Of a stretch of DNA of 64,000 bases, positions 44,671 to 55,600 are shown one piece after another. The notes beneath the pieces are model-generated. The model saw nothing but the letters and a program-made list of their open reading frames with translations. It did not search any database and had not been told where the DNA came from. A program made the translations under genes and the position numbers. Source of the DNA: Monosiga brevicollis MX1 (taxonomy: Eukaryota; Opisthokonta; Choanoflagellata; Craspedida; Salpingoecidae); contig NW_001865063.1 of NCBI RefSeq assembly GCF_000002865.3, positions 586,782 to 650,781 of the forward strand, given 5' to 3'. Position 1 is the first letter of the stretch. Each line of letters begins with the position of its first letter.

Positions 44671-47491
44671 TTAGTTGGGCGCGGGCGCCGCAACACCCCA
44701 GGTCAGGGCATCAAAAAGCCAGGTGGAAGGCCGAACCGTCCCCGTCTTGCTGGTTGCCGCATTGGCGTCGTTGTCCAGCACCAGGTCAGCGTCGTCGCGC
44801 TCCGGGACAACGTGAGCGCCCTGCGCCGTCACCATGCGCAGCACATCCTTACGCGAAGGCGACACATCCGGTGCCACAAACACGCGCTGATTCTTGAGCA
44901 GCCGACTGCCCTCACGCAAAACCTAGGTGGCCGAGCGTTCCCACCACACACAATCAGCCCTTGTTCGGTCATGCAGTTGGTCAACGCGCAACCAGGCACC
45001 GCATCCGGGGCGAGGACATGATGTGCGTGCGAAAACGTACAGCTGCCCGGGGAAATTGGTCGCGAAGCTCAAAATCGCGCTCGTCAAGCCACTTGTTTGC
45101 CACAGCCGACGCCTCGATCCAGTCAAAGGATACGAGCCAGCAGCCGGCAGCAGCTCCCTGCAACACCTGGTCAGGCACGAACAGTTGGTGGATTGAGACG
45201 CCCTCGCTCTCAGCAAAGCGGCTCAAACACATTGGATCATGGCGGCTTTACCTTGAGAGTGCGCCGACCCGACGAGACGACATGAGTGGTCGTCTCCGAG
45301 ACCTGGCTAGCAATCACGTAGAGGTGGCTGGACCGCAGTTGGCGCAGCACTGCCGAGGCAATGTCGCATTCACTGCAGGGAGAACCCGAAAAAAAAAAAA
45401 AGCATCATGCATTGCGTCAAAGAGAGTAAGGAAGAAACAGAAAGAGAGAGAGAGAGAGAGAATCAACATGAAACCAGCGCAAGCCAACACAAGAGAGCAT
45501 GCTTACTCGTCGGTGAGGCCCGAGAGCACAATGCTGTGGATGGCAGCGCGGCGTGTGACCGGGGTTAGCGTGGCTTCCGAATCCTCTTGATCACTTGTCT
45601 CGTTGGCTGCCACGGGCTGGATGGCAGCGCGTTTGGACGCAGGAGCCTGGTCCGCCGCTTCGAGGTCACGTCGAGCATTGGCTTTGGTGCTGTTGGCCAA
45701 AACGCGGGCTTTTGAGGCCTTGGTCGACGCGTCTGCTCCGGCCTTGATGACGGGGCTCTTTTTACCGCGTTTGGTCTGAGGCTCACCCGTGGCGCCGATA
45801 CCAGCGCCTTCGACTGAAAGTTCCTTGGACTTGGTGGCAGAAGTTTTGGCCTTTTTGCTTGATCGTGGCTTGGTGGTTGTCGTAGTGGCGGGGGTGACGG
45901 CCGCGCCATCGGAGGATGACTGGTCGTCTGCAGTGCCCTCGGTCTTTTCTTCGCCCTGGGCCTGTGGCTGACTGCTGGGTTGTGGGTCGGTGGAGGCAGC
46001 CACTGCTGAAGGGTCCTCATCGGCTGCCGTCTTGCTTGCCTCGAGCTTGTCGGCGCCATCATTTTGGCTGTGGTTGTCCTGTTCATGTTGCTCTTGCGCA
46101 TCGGACTCGTTCGTGTCGTTGGCCTTCTTCTTGTCGTGGACGTCGTCCTTTGCTGGCGATCTGCTTTGTGTGTCGTCGTTGACGGCAGGAGGAGTGGCCT
46201 GTTTGTCTTTGTCGTCCTGGCGGGCAGCCGTTATGGTCGATGCGCTTTCTTTTGGCGTGGCTAGCTCGGCAGGGCTTTCATCCTTGACCGCGATCGACTC
46301 GGTTGGGTGGTCGTTGAGGGCTTGGTCTACGACGGGCTCGCTGGGCGTGGTTGGTGGGCGCTTGCGGGAGAGAAGCAGCTTGGCTCCCTTGCCTGAAGCC
46401 AAATCCGAGCTGGAGCTTGGCAACGCCAAGAGGGGCGGCGTTGAGCTGGGTGTGCCTTCGAGGGCATCGCTGACGCGGGCGACGTCCTCGTCGGCAGCCG
46501 TGGCCGAGAGCTCCAAGCTGGGCTCATCGGGGGTGTCGTGAAGTGAAGGGGATAGGGGGCGAGGTTCCTCAGCCATGGTTTCCAGGGCGGTGGGTGGAGA
46601 CGAGGGCGGGGCCTAACAAAACAGAGAGCGGGAAAAATGAGCAGCAGCCACCTCATCAAAGCATTCCAGCACACGGCCAATAATCGACGAGAGAAGATTC
46701 AAATGGGTGGAAGAACAAACAGGGAGAGGCGTGGGTGTGAAGCACAAAAGCTGCACATGGGGCACTTACAACAAGCGAGGCGGGTGAGGGCTGACGGTCC
46801 AAAGCCGTCGGGGTGGAGTCGTGCGGGGTGGGCTTGAGGAGAAAAGGGGTTTCATCCACATGCGCGTGTGCTTGCACGCACGCATCGACCCAAGCAACGG
46901 TCACAAGCCGCAAATGCGACTGCTGGCGTGCCTTGGTCAAGCAGCTTTTCTTTCCCTCTTTGAACACCTGGCACCGTTGTGGCAACAAGGGCATCGGAAA
47001 ATAAAAAGGAAGCATGAGATGGCGGAGGCGGAGGTGCACGAGGGGGGTCAACTGTGGAAAAGCAAGCAAGAGCAGCCGGCACGATGGCAGACACCATGTT
47101 AAGAACAACGCACGAGGTGGGTACAGCGGCGCCCCGGTGTTTGCTGGCAAGATGCGCCCAAGTCTTTCAGCTTGCGCTTCACGGCGTCAGAGGCGTCGAC
47201 GCCGTCGGTGCGCACATCCACGCAGACCACCAAACCTGTCACGGGAGCGCACAATGTCGCCGTCAAGCGGTGCAGACCGACCCGGGAACAACGTGAACGG
47301 CACGTCTTCGTCAACCCAGGGAGAGAGAGAAAAAAAAAAAAAAAAGCAAAGGAGGAAAGAGGTAATACGTGCAGACACTCCAGCCAAATGCAGCCCATCG
47401 CCGCGGCTGTTCACCTGAACGGAGGAGCCACCCTTTCCCGAGGGTCCAAATCGGGCACACACTGACCTGAAAGCGGCGGCAGCGCAGCCAT
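44671..47491 (-). CDS. MCPH1: Microcephalin-like three-BRCT protein
   Basis: Start ATG at 47489-47491, first exon 47467-47491. The N-terminal BRCT is assembled over three exons: SGLVVCVDVRTDGVDASD (from 47235), RRCTHL spliced to VFKEGKKSCLTKARQQ, then LRLVTVAWVDACVQAHAHVD. This matches human microcephalin (YVDVWSSN, QVTHVIFKDG, LVSVLWVEKCRTAGAHIDE). A long acidic/Ser/Thr-rich disordered exon lies at about 45503-46610. The C-terminal tandem BRCT reads IHSIVLSGLTDE, THVVSSGRRTLK and GCWLVSFDWIEAS, then RVFVAPDVSPSRKDVL and VRPSTWLFDALTWG (last exon from 44671). One N-terminal plus two C-terminal BRCTs separated by a disordered middle is the MCPH1 layout. In animals MCPH1 acts in DNA-damage signalling and control of chromosome condensation. 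The disordered middle, rich in Ser/Thr, offers many possible phosphosites. Confidence 0.8.
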
Positions 47492-47496
47492 CGTAA

Positions 47497-47566
<70 letters not shown>

Positions 47567-48044
47567 GTTATTGTTGTTGTGAATTGCGCCAGTGAACTTA
47601 AAAAAAAAAGTGAGAGACACACACACACACAAAAAACAAGTTTTGACTTGTCCAATGGGATTTGTCGACAAAAAAATAGAAAACGGAATGAAGCTGTTTC
47701 GCGTTGAATGACGTCTATTGGGAAAAACGGCGCTAAAACAATTTGGTTTATAAACGCTTCCCGCTCACAGTTACCTTTGTAAAAAGTACACGAAAGCAGT
47801 GAGTAATCTCTGAATTTTCCCACAAGTCGACATAGGTAACGTTGAAAGTTAACATAGAAGAGAACGAGAGAGCCGGCATTTTTTTACAAGCTCCGAGTCT
47901 CCCAGTCTTCAGGTTTCTCTACTAGATCACCAATAGTCCAACCCCCAGTCTCTTGGTCTCTTGGTCTCCGAGTGTCGCAGTTTACCACTATTTTTCCCTT
48001 TAGCACCGGCAGCTTCAGTCTCCTGGTCTCTCCAAACACTCGCA
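47492..48044. repeat. Divergent promoter region with GT microsatellite
   Basis: A (GT)n tract of about 60 bases (47503-47565) begins a dozen bases upstream of the microcephalin-like ATG, so it falls in that gene's leader or promoter. The rest serves the hydrolase gene on the other strand. No exon seen. Confidence 0.85.
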
Positions 48045-49365
48045 ATGGCAACTCGACCCAAAGGCGAATGGCTGGCCCAAGCCCCTGGCTCCTTTGTGGC
48101 CCTCTCCCATGGCACGGTACGTCTCTGTGCTCGGTGTGTGCTCGGTGTGTGCTCGGCGTGTGTGTGCCGTGTGTGATCTGTGCGCTGTGTATGTGTGTGC
48201 GCTGTGTGTGTGCGCTGTGATCTGTGTGTGTGCTGTGTGTGATCTGTGTGCTGTGTGTGATCTGTGCGCTGTGTATGTGTGTGTGCTGTATGTGATGTGT
48301 GTGATGTGTGTGATTTGTGCGTTGTGTGTGATCTGTGCGCTGTGTGCGCTGTGTGTGCTGTGTGTGCTGTGTGGGCTGTGGTGCCTCGGGTGTGCACTGG
48401 CCGATTCTCCCTGGACCATTGAGCTCTGCTTTTGTCGGTTCCTCACAAATCTCTGTGGGTTGTGGTAGGTTCATTATCAACTGCGGGGCACACCCTCCGA
48501 CAAACCTCTGGTGCTGTGCATTCACGGCATCAGCGCCGATGGCGGCCAGTTTGCCAATTTGGCTCAGGAACTCGTCGATCTGGGTTATCAGGTGTTGATG
48601 CCCGATCTCTACGGTCGCGGGTGGAGCGATGCCGTGCTGGATGGCAAGGCCAAGAACGATGAAAAACTCTACACCGCGCAGCTGAGTGAGCTCCTCCTGC
48701 AGCTGGGTCCCGACACCAACTACATGAGCGGCAAGGCACTCCACGTCATTGGTACCAGCATGGGCGGAGCCCTGGCCGTCAACTTTACCGCACAATATCC
48801 TCGTCTCGTGCGCACCGTGACCCTGGGTTGCCCCGCTGGCCTTCCCACCCCGCTCCCGGCCCTTGCCGGTCTCGTCAAGGTCCCCGGCGTCGGCGAGCTC
48901 CTCATGAGCATGGTGGGGAAAGGCGCCACCGAGAAAAACACCGCCAAGGCCTACGCTGATCACCTTCGCCCTGGCGCCAAGGAACACTGGGAGGCCACCG
49001 TCCAGCGCAACTATGACTTGGGCAAGTATCACCCCGGCTTTGGTCCTGCCCTCCTCGACACGGTCCGCAACTTTCCTTTGACCGGCCTCCAGAGCCGCTA
49101 CGACATTGTCGGTACCCTCGATATCCCTAAGCTCTTGGTCTGGGGCCGCGCCGACGTTGTCGTTCCCTTTCATCTCTCGGAGCAAGCCGTCAAGTGCCTC
49201 AAACCTACCTCCACCCTCTTCCTCGACGAGTGTGGCCACGTGGACTTTTTCTGCGTTGAAGAGCTAGCCTCGCAAATGAAGGCTGCCGTTATTGCTCAAC
49301 TCCAAGAGGCCGATCAAAGCCCCGCCGATGTCTCGGCTTCCGCCCCCACCGCAGATGCCAACTGA
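48045..49365 (+). CDS. Alpha/beta-hydrolase fold protein
   Basis: Two exons (48045-48116 and 48469-49365, phase 0), 323 residues. The fold is typical: a short strand pair, VLCIHGISADGGQF (oxyanion HG), MPDLYGRGWSD and the nucleophile elbow GTSMGG with catalytic Ser. A cap of about 100 residues follows (LRPGAKEHWEATVQRNYDLG), then LLVWGRADVVVPFH with the acid Asp and DECGHVDFF with the catalytic His. The triad is complete, so it should be an active esterase, lipase or C-C hydrolase of the MhpC/monoglyceride-lipase type; the substrate cannot be read from sequence. No signal peptide or membrane segment. The only intron is filled with a TGTGTGC-type repeat. Confidence 0.88.
48117..48468 (+). repeat. 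Intron with degenerate TGTGTGC / TGATCTGTG repeat
   Basis: Most of the intron (48120-48380) is an irregular array of gctgtgtgtgat, ctgtgcgctgtgt and similar units. It starts right at the donor GTACGT and leaves about 90 bases of normal sequence before the acceptor. Confidence 0.85.
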
Positions 49366-49616
49366 AGTAAAACACAGGGATTCTCCTGTTGAGCTTCTTG
49401 CTTGTATTTCAGACCCCAAACCTGCCGTCTTTTGCCATCGTTGATAAGAGCTTCCAATTGATGAATGACTTTTTTCCGTCGTTTCAAAATAAGCCTGCTT
49501 ATTCGGGCGTGAATACATCATTATAATTCAAACAAACTAACATGTAACAAACATTCTCAATCTTCTCGGCTTAGGAATAATCACTGTTCGAGGATGCGCC
49601 GTACGCCACCAAGACA

Positions 49617-51903
49617 CTACGAGGTTCGACTTGGCGGAAGATGGCCCTGCCGCCTCGAGGCAGCCGTGGGGTGGACAACCAGCGTGCTGATGCTCGCCGC
49701 GGCTAGAGTCACATTGGCCAAACCATGCTCCACCGCCACTGTTGCGACCTGCGTGCAGTTGAGCGTGGCACTGTCCGACGTGGCCCAGACATGTCCAAAT
49801 GCGCTAGACGTGATAATGGCACTTAGATCGACGCTGCGGTTCACGACGCTCTCGCCCGGGTTGACCAGTACCAGGGCCAAGGTGCCGTTGGGCTTGCGAA
49901 CGGCCACGGTGTTGTTCCCAGTCTCATCTTGGACGGCGTATACAACGTCGCCAGGCCGCACAAACGACGTAAACTGCTTGTAGGCATAGTACTGCTTGCG
50001 CACGGTCCAGGTCTCGACCACAGCGTCGACGTAGCGATCACGAGTGCCATCGGGCAAAATGACACCTTCCTCAACGGGCTGAAGCAACCACGTCGCGGCG
50101 TCGGCGCACTGATTGATGCTTGGTGCTGCCCCCGACGTGCCCAGACAAGCTCCAGACGCGTTGTTGAGGCGCACCCAGCCCTGCGCCTGGTCGAGCGACC
50201 ACTGCTGATTGGCGCCGCCCCAGCACCCATACAACCGCACAGCGTCTCCCAGCTGCATGGCCTTTCCCCAGGCGTCCAGGCATAGGCCAGTCTGGTTGCC
50301 AGCCCGGATCTGAGAGTCTCGCATCGAAAAGACCTACAACGCTCGGGTCAGTCAAACTTTTACACTCGAGTGCAGGTAGACACCAAGCGCTATCCCATTC
50401 ATTTAAAAAAAAAAACAAAAAAACAAAAAAAAAAAAGAAAAAAAAAAAAGACGAACTTCTCCTCATCACTTGCCTGGTTTGCCGTGGCTGTACAATTGGC
50501 TAGCACAAGGGTGGCACCGTCGACTGCGGCATCGTACTGCAAGCAGAGCCCATTGTCACCACCGTATCGTAGATGGTAGAGCTGATCCTCGTGCGCACTG
50601 GCTCCCAAGAGGCCCCAGCCCGAATAGCCGGGGGGCGTGTCCAGATCGACGAGCTGCCAAAGCGTCCACACCGTCTCATTGAGAAAGTTAATGTCCTCAA
50701 CAATGCGTTGTGCTAGCTGAAGTCCTCCCTGAATTGGGCCATTGCCGTTGCCAAACTCCGAGTTCCAAAGGGATTTGTCATGGTCAGCGGCAAAAGCGGC
50801 CAATGCAGCCCGATGGTCCCCATTGTAGGTGTGAGTGGTCACGAGCCCCAGATATGCCAGGGCCTCTTGGCTATACACCTGCAAACTGGCCAGGCTATCA
50901 TCGAGATTATTCTCTTCGGGTCCTGCCACGGTGGTCTGTGAGACGTTGTGGCGCGCCAACGCCGCACCCAGCGCCTCAATGGCATCGGATTGCTTGTCGC
51001 GATCAAAGTGGCACCCCTCTTGGTCATTGCCATAGCGCCACCTTTACCCAAGGCAATGTCCAACGCATCCAACACAAAAACGTAAGCTTCTACAATGATT
51101 GGACATGGCCAACACGGCATGACCGGGAGGTGAACGGACGTACCAGCTGGAGACTGGTTCGTTCAACGGTGTAACGGCATCAAAGACGATTGGGCCAAGA
51201 GCTGGATCTTGGGCAAAGCGGGCCACAACGGTGGCCAGATAATCGGCCAAGGCAGCATACTGGTCATCACGTAGGTTGTTGCCGCCGTCCGAAGCGCCCG
51301 TGACGCTGCCACTGTTGGTCATAAAGTAGGGCGGCGAGTTGCTAAAGGCCATGGTCAGATTGACCCCACGGGCAATTCCTGCTTGCAGCACGCGCCGCTG
51401 GGCCGGATCGGCGTTCCAGTTATAGCTCCCATCAGCCCGCAGAAAGCCAGGCACCAGTGCCCCCGGGCGTAGAAAGTGACCCGTCATGGGATTCTCTCCG
51501 CCTACAAGCCGTGGTTGAACAAGTCAGTCGTGGCAGGAAATAAACAACAGGAGAAGAAAAAAAACGCAGTACGGCCGCACCGCCAATGTTGTAGCGAACT
51601 TGATTGACGCCAAGACCGCGGATGGGATCGAAAAGAAGATCCATCACCGCATCGAATCGGCTCTCATTCTTCCAGTTGCCGACGCCTGAGCAGCAGCGTG
51701 CCAGCGATCAAAATGAGCGACAGCTCCGATTCGGGCCGGAGCCTGCGACACGACGTACCCACAGCCCACCAACACAAACTGCTGCCCCAACCAGCAATCG
51801 TCTGCATGGGTTGGTCCAAGACGGTCACATCCGCCCCTGTTGTCGTTTTCGCGAGCGCCGAGAAGCTCAGCGCCGCCGCCACTGCCATCACCCACAATCT
51901 CAT
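49617..51903 (-). CDS. Secreted GH30 glycosidase with inserted ricin-type lectin domain
   Basis: The start ATG (51901-51903) gives a signal peptide (MRLWVMAVAAALSFSALA). The GH30 barrel begins QTIAGWGSSLCWWA and continues LGVNQVRYNIGG, MAFSNSPPYFMTNSG and PLNEP (acid/base Glu). It then reads THTYNGDHR, LWNSEFGNG (nucleophile Glu), WTLWQLVD and GYSGWGLL. The opening block resembles the endo-beta-1,6-galactanase branch of GH30. After barrel strand eight, a beta-trefoil lectin follows (NGLCLQYDAAVDGATLVL; CLDAWGKAMQLGDAVRLY; CWGGANQQWSLDQ; CLGTSG). The sequence then returns to GH30 with YYAYKQFTSFVRPGDVVYAV and the beta-sandwich to the stop. The lectin is therefore inside the enzyme, not appended. 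One intron (50334-50473) appears to use a GC donor. Likely role: extracellular or phagosomal digestion of bacterial or algal glycans. Confidence 0.85.
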
Positions 51904-52655
51904 CTTGCTTGTTGTTTGGGTTGGAAAAAAAAGAGAGAGAGAGAAAGATTTAGAGAGAGGAGAGAGATTTAGAGAGAGAGGGATGTTAGATTTAGAGAGA
52001 TTTAAAGAGAGATTAAGAGAGGGAGAGAGATTTAGAGAGAGAGTTGAAGAGAGAGAGAGAGAGAGATTTAGAGTGAAACAGGCACGAGATAGAGAGAGGA
52101 GACCTGAGAGATTCACATGTAAAAAAGAGGAGAGAGATTCAAAGAGACTTTGAGAAACTCAATGCTACTTTACTACATGTAGTAACTTTGTGACGTGGAT
52201 GGCTCGGTGGTGTCTTAGCTACACTTTGACGAAGGAGTTCAAGGGCATACTGGCTTAAACGGGGTCAATGGACAGCATGGCTTCTTGCCTGAGCTCGTGC
52301 AAATCTGTTGGGATAGGCGAAGAGTGACTGACAGCCCGAGATAATGCACAAAGGTCAATTGCACAGTGCACCAGAGGCAGAGATGGCAAAGACGATCTGC
52401 CGTCATGCTGGGAGATAAAATGAACACGTCAGGAGCTGAGATGTTAACAATGAAACTGACTAGGGGGAAAGAGAAAAAGAAATCAAACAAGTAGCTCCCG
52501 AGCTCATGCACCAGAGTGCTGGGCATGTGCACGTCGAGAGCACACGCGAGCGCACAAATACGCACACACACAAACAAGACCAACAGAGGGGAGAGTTAGA
52601 GGAGAAAAAAGAAAAAAACAAAAAGGCTTGACGTCAAAGAGTCACGCCAAGGTGA
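51904..52655. repeat. Intergenic region with AGAGATTTAG repeats
   Basis: Irregular agagagatttag array (about 51935-52080) immediately upstream of the GH30 gene. The remaining 500 bases up to the next 3' end carry no exon I can support. Confidence 0.75.
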
Positions 52656-55600
52656 CTACTGCAAAGTCGCAGGGAGGGCGGCGGTGGCGACATCCTCGGT
52701 GGCACGACGTCGGCTACGGCGGACAAGCATCACGGCAAGGACCGCAAACTGGGAAATGCACACGCCCAGCGTCAAAATCTGATAGAGATCAGCCGAATTG
52801 CCTTCGCTGTCGTTGCTATCCGCTGTAGAGGATGCAACCGGGAGGTCTGCCTCCATGTTTGCTCCGGCTGCCGCACGACGGGCCACGGCCAAACTCTGGG
52901 AAGGCTGATAGTCCAAATCCAGGGCCTCCAGGATGCCACCGTTGACGAGCGAGGGCGGCGTGTCATCAATGTACAGGGTGGTAAGGAACAAACTGGCCAG
53001 CTGCTCAGCACTCAGCCCGTCATTGGCAGCCGGGCCTGCGGGATCGGCCGGGATAAAAAACTTGAGCGTGCCCACGGTCTGTGCGCCGCCCGAAACCTCG
53101 CGCAGACTCGTGAGCTCCACGCGCGTTTCCGACACCGACAAGACGGTGGCCAGCTCGCTGGCCAGCGTAGCGGAAAAGTCAACAAACGCGGTCGACTCAA
53201 TATTGCCAAAGGAAGCATTCCAGGGCACGTTGAAGCGCAAGCCGTCCAGGGAGACGGGGACGGGCACAGCGTCAGCAAGCTCCGCATAGGTGAAGGACCA
53301 AGACACGGGCTGGCTCATCTTGTTGCCGGCAGCATCGTAAATGTCGCTGAGCGTCACTTGCACGCTCTTGCCACTGAGTGCGGCCGAAGAGAAGGCGTTG
53401 CTGATGGAAAGATGAATGGTGTTGCCCTGGCACAGCACGTCCAGAACCTGCTCGGTCACGGTGACTTCAGCGCCAATCTTGACCGTCACGCGAACCGTTG
53501 AGGGCTTCTCGCAATTGAGGGGCTCGTTGAAGACCGCCTCGACGTTGTCGCCAGGCACGGCCTCGCTGCCAGCACGCGGAAACAGGCCAAAGACACGGGG
53601 CGCGGCGCGGTCCAAAACTGCCTCAATGGTTCCGGCGTCATGGCTGTCAGCACCCTCCGCGGCGCTCCCAGAGGACTCGCACTGGGTAGACAGGCGCACC
53701 TCGTAGCGGCCATCAGCCAGATTCTCCACCTGCCAGTCGAGACTAGCGTAGCCAAATCGCGACTCGGTCACTGGGCCAGACACAGCAGTGGTCCAACTCG
53801 TGCTGCCATAGGGGCGAAACTCAAGATTCACGCCCTCAAGACGCGCGTCATCAGCCCAGAAACTGTCTGGGGCCCCGGGGTTACGAGCAAGGAAAGGATA
53901 GTACGCATCGGCATGGTTGGTGTTGATGACAACCCGGCCCGACTTGGCAACGTCGCCAGCCCACTCAATTGTCGAGCAGGGCTGCATAAAATCAATGGTG
54001 ATCTCATGTTCAGAGGCTTGGAAAGAGGCAGGCGACCAGCTGCCAGTGACCAAGAACGTGTCATGCTCGCATTGGGAACGGAATCCCATCTTGAACGTCA
54101 CCGAGGTGTGTCCTTCGATCGGAGTGACGTGCACAACCTCCTCATACTCTGAATATGGGGCCATCTGCTCAAAGAAACGGCCACCCAGCAACGTCTCATC
54201 ATTCATCCGAACGTCCAAGCCTTCAATATCACGCACATAGCTGCGAAACATCGGCAAAGAAACAACCGCAGATGAGCTGAGGGCCTCTTCACAACGGGGC
54301 CAGGCAAGAAGCAGGCTGGTGGAGGGACAGGACCCACAGTTGGAACTGGTTTGCCTCATTGGCATCGTTGATGAGGCGAATGTGCAACAGAGCGCTATGG
54401 CCAGGAGCCACAGGGCCGGTTGGCTGGCTCTGAATAATAAGGCGTGGCTACAGCGAGGGAAAAACCAATTTGAGCGTGAGGTCTCTCATGTTGGTCGCAA
54501 AGGCTCAAAGCATATCGACGACTGTGAGGTCAACTGCCGACCTGCTCGCGGGCATACGTATTGTCCTCGTGAGGGCACTTGGAAGAACCGGCCACGGTTG
54601 TGAATACAAAGGTGTCATAGATGGGATCACGCGAAATCTATCCGAGTGCAATAGACCAGCAGGGCCCGGCATGATGAGCAACGATGCTACCGCTTCGTTC
54701 GCATGTCCAGAAGCACGCCCCAGTGCACGTACCTTGACTACAAACTTGTCTCCAGCATCGCCATCGCCAAGGACAAAACCGCGTACACTCTCCGAGCTCT
54801 TTTCCTTGGTCGTCACATCGGCTCGGTCAGCTGACATTTGGTAGCCGATCCCAATTTCAAAGGCAGGGCCGGTGCCGGCAATTGCCAGTTTATTCTCCAC
54901 GAAACCTCCAACTGTGCCTTCATCGTGCACCATGGTTCCCGCGTTGGTGCTGTTGGCAACACCGACAGACTCCTCATATGAATAAAGTTGGCCGCCGCCC
55001 ATGAAAGAAATGGCGCTGTACTTTTCGAGTTCATCAGCAGCTTTGCCGTCGGGCTTTCGGTCCAGATCCCGAGCCGCATCGAAGAGTTCACCCGGCATCA
55101 AACCCGTCAGCGGCTCAAGAGCACCGGTGGAAGCGTTGTAGAGAACCTCGTCCGTGTAGTTCAGGATTCCTTTCCAGCCCAAGATGGCCTCTTTCAGCTT
55201 GTCAACCTTTTCTTGGGCCTCGTCCTTTTCGGCTTGAGTGCCTGACGTCATGGCAGAGGCCAGATCGGCTTCAGCGTGCACCAAGTTATTTTCCAAGGTG
55301 GGGATCTAGCATTGACCAACAATCATGAGACAAAATGCACCAAGCACAGGCTAATGTACAAATCGAGTGCTTCCTTGGAATGCAAGGTGAACCCCGGAAC
55401 GTACCTCGGCATCTCGGATGTCGGCGTACATCTTGATGGTAAACGAGTTGGTATTGGAACCACTGTCGCCCAAAGACCAAGTCACCTTTTCAATGACCTC
55501 GGTGCTGCAGGCCGAGGCGTTGAATAGCACCTCTCGAGTCTCAATGTAGCGAACAGTCAAGGCAGGCGTGATGAACATGTGTCCCGAGGGCGAGCCAAGG

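Noticed and set aside
47884-49239. Long minus-strand frame with HTQRTDHTQ repeats opposite the hydrolase gene.
   Set aside because: It is the antisense of the hydrolase exon and of its repeat-filled intron; the hydrolase has a full catalytic triad and clean splice sites.
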